From NCBI RefSeq assembly GCF_022763245.1, contig NZ_JALEGV010000041.1:291223-355222 (forward strand): a stretch of 64,000 bases of DNA. The letters are read 5' to 3'. The stretch comes from Oricola sp. Its GTDB lineage: Bacteria > Pseudomonadota > Alphaproteobacteria > Rhizobiales > Rhizobiaceae. Position 1 is the stretch's first letter; every line of letters begins with the position of its first letter. The translations under genes and the position numbers were made by a program. A model generated the notes under the pieces. That model was given only the letters and a program-made list of their open reading frames with translations, was not told the origin of the DNA and ran no database searches. Of the stretch, positions 28,247 through 37,675 are shown piece after piece.

Positions 28247-28903
28247 ATGGAATCGACCCCCGAAAACCAGGCGCCCTCCGCCGCTGACGTGCCGGCGGGC
28301 GTCGTCACCTCGCCGCCCGTCGCTCCGGCGGCCGGCTCCTATCTCGAATGGGGCCCGGTCTTCGGCGGCGCCGTCGTCGCGCTGGGCATTTCCATGTTGC
28401 TGACGCAGTTCGGCGCCGGCGTGGGCCTGTCGGCCGCCGCCGACGCGACGCTCGACGGTGGCGGCGTGTCCTGGAACGTGCTGATCGCCGGCCTTTGGGT
28501 CATCCTCGTCGCTCTGGCAAGCGCGTCCGCCGGCGGCTACATCGCCGGCCGCATGCGCACCCGCGCCTATGACGCGGACGCGAACGAAGTCGAGTTTCGC
28601 GACGGCGTGCAGGGTCTCGTCGTCTGGGGCATCTCCGGCGTCTTCGCCATGATGGCCGTCTCGGTCATGACCGCTCTGGCCGGACTGGGCGCCGCTCTCG
28701 ACGCTGAGAACGCGTCTGCCGAAATGCTGGCCAATGCCGCGAGCGCCGGTATCGTCTTTAATTTCGCCTCTGCGGCCGGATCGGCCCTTGCCGCCGCCGG
28801 CGCATGGTTCGCCGCCACCACCGGCGGCTCGCACCGCGACGAGGCGATCGCGATCCACGGCGTCGTGCCCGCCTATCTTCGGCCCTATCTCAAGCGCGTC
28901 TGA
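28247..28903 (+). CDS. uncharacterised four-helix membrane protein
   Basis: This 218-residue protein has a short acidic Pro/Ala-rich N-terminus and about four hydrophobic segments beginning YLEWGPVFGGAVVALGISMLL. Between them lies GGYIAGRMRTRAYDADANEVEFRDGVQGLVVWG, described at residues 90-122, with a conserved-looking charged loop. The end HGVVPAYLRPYLKRV is cytoplasmic-like. The start may be ATG 28247 or GTG 28238; the latter overlaps the stop of the preceding peptide. Rhizobial relatives exist, but no function is known. Confidence 0.72.
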   Translation: MESTPENQAPSAADVPAGVVTSPPVAPAAGSYLEWGPVFGGAVVALGISMLLTQFGAGVGLSAAADATLDGGGVSWNVLIAGLWVILVALASASAGGYIAGRMRTRAYDADANEVEFRDGVQGLVVWGISGVFAMMAVSVMTALAGLGAALDAENASAEMLANAASAGIVFNFASAAGSALAAAGAWFAATTGGSHRDEAIAIHGVVPAYLRPYLKRV

Positions 28904-28925
28904 CCGCATCGCAGAGATGATCTTG

Positions 28926-28960
28926 AAAGGGCCCCGGTCATGCCAGCCGGGGCCCTCTTC
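28926..28960. terminator. bidirectional terminator
   Basis: AGGGCCCCGG (28928-28937) and CCGGGGCCCT (28947-28956) form a perfect 10-base stem with a 9-base loop. Short A-rich and T-rich flanks lie on each side. It separates the membrane gene from the convergent EamA gene. Confidence 0.75.
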
Positions 28961-28965
28961 GCATC

Positions 28966-29883
28966 TCAGACGGGCCGCGCCCGCCGCTTCATGAGCCGCC
29001 CGTCGACGAGTGCCAGCCCCAGCCCGATCAGCGCCAGGCCGGCGATGTGACGCGGCAGCAGGACCTCGCCCAGAAAGGCGATGCCGAGCAGGATCGCGCT
29101 CGGCGGGATCAGGAAGGTGACGAGCGAGATCGCCGTCGCGCCAGCGCCCGACAGGATGCGGAAGAACAAGAGATAGGCGAACGCGGTCGAGACGGTCGCA
29201 AGCCCGACCAGCGCGGCCAGCGTGTCGGCGCCGGGCAGCGGCAGCGTCCAGGGCCGGTCGGCGATCAGCATCATCGGCGCCAGGATCAGGGTCGACACCG
29301 TCAATTGCCCGGTCGCAACGCTCATCGGCTGGATGCCGAGCACCCGGAACCTTCGCCCGAACACGCTCGAAAGCGCATAGGAAAAGGCCGCGCCGAGGCA
29401 GGCCGCATAGGCCGCCACCGGCGCGTCCGCACCCGCCTGGCCCGCGCCGAGCATCACCGCCACTCCGGCGAACCCGGCCGCCACGCCCGCGACCCGCATC
29501 GGCGTCAGCTTTTCGTCGGCGGTGAAGCCATGCGCCACCAGCACGGTGAACAGCGGCGTGGTCGCGTTGATGATCGAGGCGACACCCGAGGCGATCTGCC
29601 CTTGTCCCCAGACGATCAGCGTGAAGGGGATGACATTGTTGAGAACGCCCATGCCGGCGAAGGCGAGCCAGGCCGCCCGCCCTCCGGGCAGCCGTCGGCC
29701 CGACACCGCCATCAACAGATGCAGAGTGGCCGCCGCCAGGCCTACCCGCGCGAAGACGATGGTCAGCGGCGGCAATTCCCTGACCGCCACGCCGTTGAAG
29801 AAGAACGATCCGCCCCACAGAAGCGACAGCGCAAACAGCATTGCCCATTCGGTCGGCGTCATGGATGTACGTTGCGGGGGCAT
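28966..29883 (-). CDS. EamA/DMT-family transporter
   Basis: This 305-residue protein has ten predicted helices in two homologous halves, as in drug/metabolite exporters. The first half begins FALSLLWGGSFFFNGVAVRELPPL and contains NVIPFTLIVWGQ; the second has GAAFSYALSSVFGRRF and a late LLPRHIAGLALIGLG. The ATG at 29883 has AGGAGC upstream, whereas the frame stays open much further. The exported compound is unknown. It interrupts the ybaB-recR order on the opposite strand. Confidence 0.88.
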   Translation of the reverse strand: MPPQRTSMTPTEWAMLFALSLLWGGSFFFNGVAVRELPPLTIVFARVGLAAATLHLLMAVSGRRLPGGRAAWLAFAGMGVLNNVIPFTLIVWGQGQIASGVASIINATTPLFTVLVAHGFTADEKLTPMRVAGVAAGFAGVAVMLGAGQAGADAPVAAYAACLGAAFSYALSSVFGRRFRVLGIQPMSVATGQLTVSTLILAPMMLIADRPWTLPLPGADTLAALVGLATVSTAFAYLLFFRILSGAGATAISLVTFLIPPSAILLGIAFLGEVLLPRHIAGLALIGLGLALVDGRLMKRRARPV

Positions 29884-30001
29884 CGAAAGCTCCTGTTGAG
29901 GTTGTCGCAAGATGCCGCCACCGGCGCCCACGCGCCACCCGATTCGTGTCACTCTCACGTTCCCCCTTTTCCGCCGCTCCCGAAACCCATACATCTCCCC
30001 C

Positions 30002-30610
30002 ATGTCGACCAAGCGAATCGCCGGCCCGGAAATCGAGCGACTGATCCAGCTTCTGGCCAAGGTGCCCGGGCTCGGGCCGCGGTCGGCGCGCCGTGCCGCC
30101 TTGCACATGATCAAGAAGAAGGAGCAGCTGATGGGGCCGCTCGCCGTGGCGCTTGCCGAGGCCGTGGACAAGGTCCGTGTCTGCTCGGTCTGCGGCAATG
30201 TCGATACGGTCGATCCCTGCTCAATCTGCTCCGATCCGCGCCGCGACGGTGCCATCCTGATCGTGGTCGAGGACGTCTCCGACCTCTGGGCGCTGGAACG
30301 CGCCGGCGCCATGAACGCGAAATACCACGTCCTCGGCGGCACGCTGTCGCCGCTCGACGGCGTCGGCCCGGACGATCTCAACATCCGCTCGCTGGTCGAC
30401 CGCGTCGCCGCCGGCGGCGTGAGCGAGCTGATCCTGGCCGTCAACGCCACGGTCGAGGGCCAGACCACGGCCCATTACATCACCGACCAGCTGGCCGACC
30501 TCGACGTCAAGGTCACCCGGCTGGCCCACGGCGTGCCGGTCGGCGGCGAACTCGACTACCTCGACGAAGGCACCCTGTCGGCGGCGCTGCGCTCCCGCAC
30601 CAGCTTCTGA
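30002..30610 (+). CDS. recR: recombination mediator protein RecR
   Basis: This 202-residue protein works with RecF/RecO to load RecA on gapped DNA. It has the N-terminal helix-hairpin-helix ([20 protein letters not shown]), a four-cysteine zinc finger ([16 protein letters not shown]), a Toprim domain beginning [15 protein letters not shown] and the C-terminal Walker-B-like region. The ATG at 30002 gives the standard length; an in-frame ATG 30 codons upstream is rejected on family length. Confidence 0.95.
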   Translation: MSTKRIAGPEIERLIQLLAKVPGLGPRSARRAALHMIKKKEQLMGPLAVALAEAVDKVRVCSVCGNVDTVDPCSICSDPRRDGAILIVVEDVSDLWALERAGAMNAKYHVLGGTLSPLDGVGPDDLNIRSLVDRVAAGGVSELILAVNATVEGQTTAHYITDQLADLDVKVTRLAHGVPVGGELDYLDEGTLSAALRSRTSF

Positions 30611-30676
30611 AGATTGTTTCGCGCCAGGTTCGGTCTTCCAGTCCGACCGGGTGCTGGCGGACGCCTGCTGCGCAGC

Positions 30677-32398
30677 TTAGTTTTCTGAGGGACGCGTCAG
30701 GAAATAGACCCGCTCGGCATGTGCCTCGCGCGCCTGCGGCAGCGTGCCTGTGCGAAGCGCCTCGATCAGCACATCGGTGTCGATGTCGCGCCAACCGCCC
30801 TTCAGTTCGGCGTTGTCATAGCCGAGGCTCGTCAGCCGGTCGGCCAGCGCCTTGTCGCGTGTGACGATCACCGGCGGCCGCTCTGCGTCGAGCGCGGCGA
30901 GGGTCTGTTCGTCTGCCGCCACGAGCTGGTAGGGCGCGGTGCGCTTTTCATAGACCTGCGCCTTGGCGGCCTCGCGCGGCGCGTCGAGGAAGACGATGCC
31001 GGCGTCGGACAGGTCGCGCGCCTGCAACTCGTCTGAAATGACGCGCGCCATGTCGGGCATGGCGAGCACCGTGATGCTGGGCGAGACGAACAGCAGCGCG
31101 CCGACCGGCAGCAGCGCATTGGCAAGCACCGGAAAGACGAGCGATTTCGACCGCGCGGCCAGCCACAGCACGACGATCGCGACGGCGAGCGCCGCAGCGA
31201 GCGCCGCGACCGTGAACGGATCCATCAGTGGCGCCGTGATCGCCAGAGCCGCCGCCAAGAGCGGTCCCGCCAGAACGATGCCGAGGATGAGCAGCCGCTG
31301 CAGGTGACGCCGCACGACGTCCCTGTCGAGCGAGGTGAGCGCCGCCGCGAGCAGCACCGCGAAGGCCGGCAGGGCGGGCAGGATGTAGCGCACATAGATC
31401 GGCTGGGCCGGCACGAAGACCAGCAGGTTGACGACGATCCACCCAGCCAGCAGCGCCGCCGCGGGACCGTGCGCCGTCAGCTTCGGCCGTCGGCCCGACG
31501 CCCACGACGCGGTCGCCAGAACGAGCAGCCATGCGGCCAGCGGCAGCACAAGGCTGGCACCGCTCACGGCCAGCGAGTTGAGCATCGAGCCGGCGCTGAC
31601 GCCGACCTTCTCGGACACCTGGTCGCCGACGAATTGCTGGTAGAACGCCTCAGGCCTGCTGAGGATCTGGTAGACGAACCAGCTCGCCGCGACGGCGAGC
31701 GAGACGACGATCGCAGGTGGCGCGACCAACCGGCGCGCCTTGGCGCGCACGAACGGAAACAGCAGCGCTGCGGCGGCGAAATAGACCGCCATGACCAGCG
31801 GCAGGAGCCCCTTGGTCAGGATCGCGAGCGCGGTTCCGCCATAGGCCATCCAGGCGTCCGACCTGCGCGGTTCGGGCGCGGAGAGCAGCCCGACGAAGCC
31901 GTTCATGGCGAGGAGCATGAAGAAGATCAGCGGCGCGTCGGGAATGACGGTCAGCGTCAGGCGGATGAAGAGCAGGTTCGGCGCCAGCATCGCCGCCGCC
32001 AGAAGCGCGACGTCGCCGTTCGCCGTCAGGAGTCGGGCGAGCCTTGCCGTCAGGAGAAGGATGCCGGCGGCCATGACCAGCCAGAAGACCCGGATGCCGA
32101 GGACGGAGATGCCGAAGACCTCCATGCCGGCAACGTTCAGCCAGTAGGCGAGCGGCGGCTTGAGCAGGCGCAGGCTGTTGTCGCCGGTCCTCGGCGTCAG
32201 ATAGTCGCCCGTATCCATCATGATCAGCGCGCCCTGGACGTAATGGTCCTCGTCGGGCTGGAAGATGATGAAGTCGCTGGCATAGGGCAGCAGGCAAATG
32301 ACGAAGGCCGCGACCATCGCAAGGACGGCCCACCGGTTCGACGCGCCGCCGCCTCCGGCCGGGCCGTTTCGGCGATCCGTGGTGATGGCATCCGGCAT
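30677..32398 (-). CDS. glycosyltransferase family 39-like membrane protein (ArnT type)
   Basis: This 573-residue protein has about twelve membrane spans. The first periplasmic loop holds FQPDEDHYVQGALIM and then LKPPLAYWL, matching the acidic catalytic motif and the KPP loop of ArnT/PMT-type GT-C enzymes that use polyprenyl-phosphate sugars. A soluble C-terminal part covers about 440-573. It probably glycosylates lipid A, another envelope molecule or protein. The ATG at 32398 is chosen because an upstream extension is basic and lacks a ribosome site. Confidence 0.82.
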   Translation of the reverse strand: MPDAITTDRRNGPAGGGGASNRWAVLAMVAAFVICLLPYASDFIIFQPDEDHYVQGALIMMDTGDYLTPRTGDNSLRLLKPPLAYWLNVAGMEVFGISVLGIRVFWLVMAAGILLLTARLARLLTANGDVALLAAAMLAPNLLFIRLTLTVIPDAPLIFFMLLAMNGFVGLLSAPEPRRSDAWMAYGGTALAILTKGLLPLVMAVYFAAAALLFPFVRAKARRLVAPPAIVVSLAVAASWFVYQILSRPEAFYQQFVGDQVSEKVGVSAGSMLNSLAVSGASLVLPLAAWLLVLATASWASGRRPKLTAHGPAAALLAGWIVVNLLVFVPAQPIYVRYILPALPAFAVLLAAALTSLDRDVVRRHLQRLLILGIVLAGPLLAAALAITAPLMDPFTVAALAAALAVAIVVLWLAARSKSLVFPVLANALLPVGALLFVSPSITVLAMPDMARVISDELQARDLSDAGIVFLDAPREAAKAQVYEKRTAPYQLVAADEQTLAALDAERPPVIVTRDKALADRLTSLGYDNAELKGGWRDIDTDVLIEALRTGTLPQAREAHAERVYFLTRPSEN

Positions 32399-32539
32399 GG
32401 AAGGGTCCCGCAACTGTCTCTCAAATCCCGGAGCGCAGTCCCGGCAGCCCTGCAAAGCCTCCGTCCCCGTCCGATCGGCGCGGACCTTAGTCGGCCACCC
32501 CGGCGAAAGGAAGGGGCGGCGGCCGGGATGGGGCGAGGA

Positions 32540-33163
32540 TCAGGATGTCTTGCGGAATTCCTCGGGATGCTCGGCAACCCAGTCGATCATCCGTCTCTTC
32601 AACTGCCTGGACCATTGCTCGTCGTCCCAGACGGTTGTTCCGCTGCCTTCGTCCCACCGCATCGTGTAATTTCTGTCGATCAGCCCATCGTCAGTGTGCT
32701 CGCGCAGTTGCTCTTCCAACCGGTTGGTGTCGCGCAGGATCGACAAGAGCGACCCGCCTCCCGAAGGCCTGAAACCATCCACCGCGGCTTCCAGTCGATT
32801 GACGGTTTCGACATAGGCGTCGCGAAATGCCCCCAGTCCCAGCGCCTCCAGCGCCATCGGGATTTCACCGACCCAATCCGGCTTGTTGACGATGAACTGG
32901 GCCAGCCCGCCGTTTTCCATTTCGAAGTCGAACCCTTCCGCGAGAAGCAGCAACCACTGCCCGCGCGTGATCAGGTTCTTGCGAAGCAGCGTTTGCGGGG
33001 AGGCATCGCGCCGATTTTCGAATGCCATCTCCGTTCGTTCCTGCACCGGCGGCGCGAAGCACGCCTCCACCATGTCCGCGAAGGAGTTGTCGAGGTCGTC
33101 GGTCACGACCGCGCAGAGATCGCTTCCGGCAGGAAGGAGGACGGGCTTCTTTCGAAAAAGCAT
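32540..33163 (-). CDS. DUF4375 (DMP19-like) domain protein
   Basis: This 207-residue protein has the DUF4375 pattern at about 75-140: LLLAEGFDFEMENGGLAQF, then an ALEALG helix and AYVETVNRLE. The ending YTMRWDEGSG...WVAEHPEEF also fits. DMP19 of Neisseria mimics DNA and antagonises a transcription factor, but most relatives are uncharacterised and this function should not be transferred. The start is uncertain: in-frame ATGs lie at 33163 and 33226, and neither has a strong ribosome site. An inverted repeat ACTGCAA/TTGCAGT (33192-33212) lies just upstream of the chosen start. Confidence 0.68.
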   Translation of the reverse strand: MLFRKKPVLLPAGSDLCAVVTDDLDNSFADMVEACFAPPVQERTEMAFENRRDASPQTLLRKNLITRGQWLLLLAEGFDFEMENGGLAQFIVNKPDWVGEIPMALEALGLGAFRDAYVETVNRLEAAVDGFRPSGGGSLLSILRDTNRLEEQLREHTDDGLIDRNYTMRWDEGSGTTVWDDEQWSRQLKRRMIDWVAEHPEEFRKTS

Positions 33164-33394
33164 GAATGCATCTAGGCGCAGAAGATCGTCGACTGCAACC
33201 TGAAATTGCAGTGATCGCGGCGCCATGCAGCCGGACGATTCCGGGGCTGCCACCCGACCTCACCCTGCCTTTCGCGGAGTCACCGAATATGACCGGCCGT
33301 GCCGGATTCTCGTCAGGCTGTTGCGGTCTTGTCTCGGTCAGCACGGCCGGCCCTCCGCCCGCCGGAGCGCAATCAGAAAAAACGGGGTGTGAAG

Positions 33395-34141
33395 ATGACG
33401 ATGCCATGGGATGAACCGCCGCCCGAGACCATCTGGAAGAAGGCGAGCACGCAGATAGCGACACTGGCGCTTCTGGCGGTGATCGGCGGCGCGGGCGGGG
33501 CCGCGCTCGCGGCCTGGGCGTTGCATGAGCCTGCCGCGCCACCGGTCGTCTCGGACGTGGCGCAAACGGCTGAACCCGCGCCGGAGGACGTCCCGGCAGA
33601 AACCGCCAGCGCGGACGCGCCGCGCGTGATCGCGCCGCTGCCCGCCGCCGAGACCGAGCGCTTCGACGGTGGGCCGGTCGCGAATGACGCCAGCGAAGAG
33701 CAGGACGCCGTTCTCATGGCGGATGCGGGTGGCGACTCCCTGCCGGAGACGGCGCAGATCGGTCTCGATGCGGCGTCGACGGCGGCCATACCGGTCGCGG
33801 TCGCCGAGACGGAGGCGGAAGTCGCCGCGCTGGAGGAAGCGATGGCGGCCGAGGGCGCTCAGGGCTTCGCACTGCCCGGCGAGACGGCCGAACCGGCCGC
33901 GGCCGCCGCATCGATGGACGAGCCGGCGGCAACCGTCGCTGTGCTCCCCGACGCCCCCCAGAGCCCCGCCTGGACCAGCGAGCATGTCAACCTGCGGGCG
34001 ACCCCGGACAATGAGGGTGAGATCGTCGCCGTCATTCCGGCCGATTCGGAGATCCTCGCGCAGGAAGACTGCACCCACTGGTGCGCGGTCACGCATGAGG
34101 GCCGCAGCGGCTTCGTCTACAAGAGTTTCATCCGCCGCTAG
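33395..34141 (+). CDS. membrane-anchored protein with C-terminal bacterial SH3 domain
   Basis: This 248-residue protein has a short cytoplasmic start, one membrane anchor (TLALLAVIGGAGGAALAAWAL, residues 22-42), a long low-complexity Ala/Glu/Pro-rich linker to about residue 185 and a C-terminal SH3b domain (HVNLRATPDNEGEIVAVIP...CTHWCAVTHEGRSGFVYKSF). SH3b domains usually bind peptidoglycan or proteins in the periplasm. The two cysteines flanking HW may form a disulphide. ATGs at 33395 and 33401 are both possible starts. Confidence 0.78.
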   Translation: MTMPWDEPPPETIWKKASTQIATLALLAVIGGAGGAALAAWALHEPAAPPVVSDVAQTAEPAPEDVPAETASADAPRVIAPLPAAETERFDGGPVANDASEEQDAVLMADAGGDSLPETAQIGLDAASTAAIPVAVAETEAEVAALEEAMAAEGAQGFALPGETAEPAAAAASMDEPAATVAVLPDAPQSPAWTSEHVNLRATPDNEGEIVAVIPADSEILAQEDCTHWCAVTHEGRSGFVYKSFIRR

Positions 34142-34346
34142 ACGAGCCCGGTCGGACATGGGAGGCGAACCGGCCATACGCACAGGTATTTCCTGGGGTT
34201 TGTCTTCAGTTCGCCTTAACCGGGGTGCACTATACTTTCCGCTTCGGGGCGGTGCGTGGGGCTGGTCGTGAAGACGTCCGTCCGCGAACCGCCATGCGCA
34301 TCGCGCCGGCTTCCGGGCCGGTGCTTCGGGGAGAAGACCAACGCAC

Positions 34347-37232
34347 GTGCCCAGATCCAGCAAAAGATCCGACGCCGAACTGGCCTTGCTGGAAAAACTC
34401 GGCTCCGTCGCCGAGCACACGACGAACTACGTCTCGATTACCGACGCGGACAGGCGCATCGAATGGGTCAACGCCGCCTTTCGCAAGCGCACCGGCTACA
34501 CGCTGGACGAGGTGCGCGGCAAGACGCCGGCCGAATTCATGCGCGCCGACGGCAACGAACCGGAGCTCCTGGCCAGGATCGACGCCGCCAACCGGGTCGG
34601 CGAAGGCTTCAAGGGCGAATTGCGCATCCGCACCAAGGCCGGCGAACCCTATTGGGTCGAACTCGACATCCGCCCTGTGCATGACGCGTCCGGAACGCTG
34701 ACCGGCTTCATCACCATTTCCACCGAGATCACCGACCGCAAGGCCACCGAGCAGCGATTGCTCGAAGCGAGCATGTTCGGCGCGATGATCGAGGAATCGC
34801 TCAACGAGATCATCGTTCTCGACGCCGAGACACTGCGCTTCCTCGACGCCAATCGCGGCGCGCGCGACAATCTCGGCTACTCGATCGACGAACTGCGCCA
34901 GATGACGGTCTTCGACATCTTCCCCGGCATCGACGATCCGGTCCTGCTCGAGCGCAGGCGTGAATTCGTGCGCGGCGAGCGCAAGATGCTGCAGCTGGAG
35001 GGCCGTCACCGTCGCAAGGACGGCACGTTCTACGATGTCGAGGTGCACATTCAGCGCGTCGCGGACGATCCCTCCAAGATCGTCTCCTTCGTGCTCGACG
35101 TCAGCGCGCGCAAGCGCGCCGAGGCCGAGGCCAAGGCCGCCGAACAGCGCCTGTCCGTGGCGATCGAGACGCTGCCCGACGGCTTCGTCCTGTTCGACGC
35201 CGACGAACGGCTGGTCTTGTGCAACGAGCGCTATCGCGAGCTCTATTCGGCCAGCGCCCCGGTCCTCGTCGAGGGCGCGCGGTTCGAGGACATCCTGCGC
35301 TACGGCCTGGAACGCGGACAATATGCAGAGGCCGTCGGTCGCGAGGAGGCCTGGCTGGCCGAGCGCTTGGCGTCGCACAAGGCCCCGAGTTCGGCGATCG
35401 TCCAGCAACTGGATGACGGCCGCTGGGTGCGGATCGTCGAGCGACGCACGCCGGATGGCGGGCGTGTCGGCCTGCGCATCGACATCACCGAGCAGTTGGA
35501 GAGCCGCGAGCGCGCCGAACGGGCCGAACAGCGCCTGATCGACGCCATCGAGGCGCTTCCGGCCGCGTTCTGGCTCTACGACGCCGACGACCGCCTCGTG
35601 ATGTACAATGACCGCTATCGCGATTTCTTCCCGCGCGACTCGTCCTTCCTCGGGCCGGGCCTCGCCTACGAGGATGTCATCCGCAACGCCGTCCGCCAGG
35701 GTCGCGAGGAATTGACCGCCGAGGAGCAGGACCTGAGGGTCGCCGCGGTCATGAAAGACAGCCACACCGCCAGTTACGAGCGCGAGTACCAGCTCGGCGA
35801 CGGCCGCTGGGTCCGGTCCTTCAACAGCCGCATCAGCGACGGCGGCCGCGTCGGTTTCGGTATCGACATCACCGAGGCGCGGGTGCGCCAGGAAAAGCTG
35901 CAGCATGCCGCCGCGACCGATCCGCTCACCGGACTGGCCAACCGGCGCGGCCTTGCCGACCGTCTCGCCGAGATCGCCGCGAACGCGCGTGAGGACGAGC
36001 GGATCGCCTTCATGCATATCGACCTCGACAAGTTCAAGACGGTCAACGACGCGGTCGGCCACGACGCCGGCGACCATGTCCTGCAGCATTGCGCCCAGGT
36101 CTTGCGCAAGGCGACGCGCGGTGAGGATCTCGTCGCACGTGTCGGCGGCGACGAATTCGTGGTGGTCTGTTCGCGCGCCGAGGACGAGGCCGACGTGGCC
36201 GGCATGGCCGAACGGCTGGTCAGCCGCCTGTCGGCACCCGTTCCCTATGGCGACAAGCTTTGCCACATCGGCGCCAGCATCGGCGTCGCGTTCTGGACCC
36301 CGGCATGCGAGCCCGACGTGCAAAAGCGGCTCACCGACGCCGACATCGCCCTGCAGCGCTCCAAGGAGGAGGGCCGCGGCCGCTTCCGCATCTTCCAGGA
36401 CGACATGCGCAATCGCGCGCTGATGAGCGCCAAGCTCGCCCAGGAGATCTTCGAGGGCCTGCGCCGCGACGAGTTCGAACCGTATCTGCAGGCGCAATTC
36501 GACATCGCGTCGGGCCTGATCGTCGGCTTCGAGTCGCTGATCCGCTGGAACCATCCGAAGCGCGGCCTGCTGACGCCCGGCGAGTTCCTGTTCGCCGCCG
36601 AGGAAGCCAATCTGATGGATGCGCTGGATCAGCGCATGCTGGAACGCAGTTGCGCCCTCGTGCCGGAATTGCGGGCGGCGGGCTTCACCGATCCCAAGAT
36701 CAGCATCAACATGTCCGGCCTGCGGCTCGGCGACGCGCGCATCGTCGAGAGGATCATGGCGACGACCCGGTCCTTCGGCGTGGAGCCGGAACAGCTGGTG
36801 CTCGAAATCCTCGAATCCACGCTGCTCGACGACCGGGCGGCCAATGTCGACGACAACATCCGCCGGCTGGTGGCGTCGGGTTTCTCGCTGGAGCTCGACG
36901 ATTTCGGCACCGGCCACGCCGCCATCGCCAATCTGCGCAAATACCCGCTCGGACGCATCAAGATCGACCGCAGCCTCGTCAACGGAATCGACACCGATTT
37001 CGAACTGATGATGATCACCGGGGCGATCGCCAATCTGGCGCGCAGCCTCGGTCTGAAAGTGCTGGCCGAAGGCGTCGAGACGGATGCCGAACTCGGTGTC
37101 CTGCGCCAGATCGGCTGCACCTGCGTCCAGGGCTACCTGTTCTCCCGTCCGATGTCGCCGGCCGACCTCTTCGCGTGGATCGGCGATCGCGGCCGCCGCG
37201 CCGGCGCGCGCATGTTCGCCGCCAATTCCTGA
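34347..37232 (+). CDS. PAS(x4)-GGDEF-EAL cyclic di-GMP turnover protein
   Basis: This 961-residue cytoplasmic protein has four PAS sensor domains (about 18-130, 145-260, 270-385 and 390-510), then a GGDEF domain and an EAL domain. GGDEF is intact at 600-604, and an RGED inhibitory site precedes it. The EAL core keeps the catalytic Glu as E729 (GFESLIRW), with NMSG, EILEST, DDFGTGH, KIDRS and AEGVET following. Both synthesis and hydrolysis of c-di-GMP therefore look possible. The GTG at 34347 follows GGGGAGAAG. It has no membrane spans, so it senses a cytoplasmic signal. The Flp pilin gene follows. Confidence 0.9.
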   Translation: MPRSSKRSDAELALLEKLGSVAEHTTNYVSITDADRRIEWVNAAFRKRTGYTLDEVRGKTPAEFMRADGNEPELLARIDAANRVGEGFKGELRIRTKAGEPYWVELDIRPVHDASGTLTGFITISTEITDRKATEQRLLEASMFGAMIEESLNEIIVLDAETLRFLDANRGARDNLGYSIDELRQMTVFDIFPGIDDPVLLERRREFVRGERKMLQLEGRHRRKDGTFYDVEVHIQRVADDPSKIVSFVLDVSARKRAEAEAKAAEQRLSVAIETLPDGFVLFDADERLVLCNERYRELYSASAPVLVEGARFEDILRYGLERGQYAEAVGREEAWLAERLASHKAPSSAIVQQLDDGRWVRIVERRTPDGGRVGLRIDITEQLESRERAERAEQRLIDAIEALPAAFWLYDADDRLVMYNDRYRDFFPRDSSFLGPGLAYEDVIRNAVRQGREELTAEEQDLRVAAVMKDSHTASYEREYQLGDGRWVRSFNSRISDGGRVGFGIDITEARVRQEKLQHAAATDPLTGLANRRGLADRLAEIAANAREDERIAFMHIDLDKFKTVNDAVGHDAGDHVLQHCAQVLRKATRGEDLVARVGGDEFVVVCSRAEDEADVAGMAERLVSRLSAPVPYGDKLCHIGASIGVAFWTPACEPDVQKRLTDADIALQRSKEEGRGRFRIFQDDMRNRALMSAKLAQEIFEGLRRDEFEPYLQAQFDIASGLIVGFESLIRWNHPKRGLLTPGEFLFAAEEANLMDALDQRMLERSCALVPELRAAGFTDPKISINMSGLRLGDARIVERIMATTRSFGVEPEQLVLEILESTLLDDRAANVDDNIRRLVASGFSLELDDFGTGHAAIANLRKYPLGRIKIDRSLVNGIDTDFELMMITGAIANLARSLGLKVLAEGVETDAELGVLRQIGCTCVQGYLFSRPMSPADLFAWIGDRGRRAGARMFAANS

Positions 37233-37404
37233 CGGCCGCGCGGGTCACTCTTCCTTCACCATGATCGGGCTTTGCAGCCCTTAAAGCTTTGGCAACCCTG
37301 TTCCTTAAGCGGGTCGCAACGGCAGGCGTGTAGTTTTGCGCTTACCGATCGATGCCGCAGAGCATGGACGGGTGCTGTGAAAAACGAGTTGAAGGAGCTC
37401 AACG

Positions 37405-37569
37405 ATGTTCGCACGTTTCATGAAAGACGAGTCCGGTGCAACCGCCATCGAATACGGCCTGATCGCTGCTCTGATCGCCGTCGCCATCATCACTGGCGCA
37501 ACCACGCTCGGTTCGAACCTGAACGCCAAGTTCAACGCCATCGGCACCAAGGTCGGTTCGACCGCCTAA
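37405..37569 (+). CDS. flp: Flp/Fap-type (type IVb) pilin
   Basis: This 54-residue prepilin has a short leader MFARFMKDESG followed by ATAIEYGLIAALIAV. It shows the Flp features: cleavage after Gly, Glu at +5 and Tyr at +6, then a hydrophobic helix. The ending GTKVGSTA is typical of rhizobial Flp. AAGGAG precedes the ATG, and a terminator follows, so it is probably transcribed alone. The cpa/tad assembly genes are not in this window. It is too short to be found by a 60-residue cutoff. Confidence 0.93.
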   Translation: MFARFMKDESGATAIEYGLIAALIAVAIITGATTLGSNLNAKFNAIGTKVGSTA

Positions 37570-37607
37570 GGGCCGCGCCACAAAGAGTGGCACTTGACAA
37601 ATTTCGC

Positions 37608-37643
37608 GGCCTGCCTCCTAACCGGGGCGGGCCGTTTTCTTTT
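37608..37643 (+). terminator. Rho-independent terminator after flp
   Basis: GGCCTGCC (37608-37615) and GGCGGGCC (37626-37633) form an 8-base stem with one G-U pair, followed by GTTTTCTTTT. It lies 39 bases after the pilin stop. Confidence 0.8.
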
Positions 37644-37675
37644 GATCGCCATGCGCGGCGGGATGGGAACGGATC

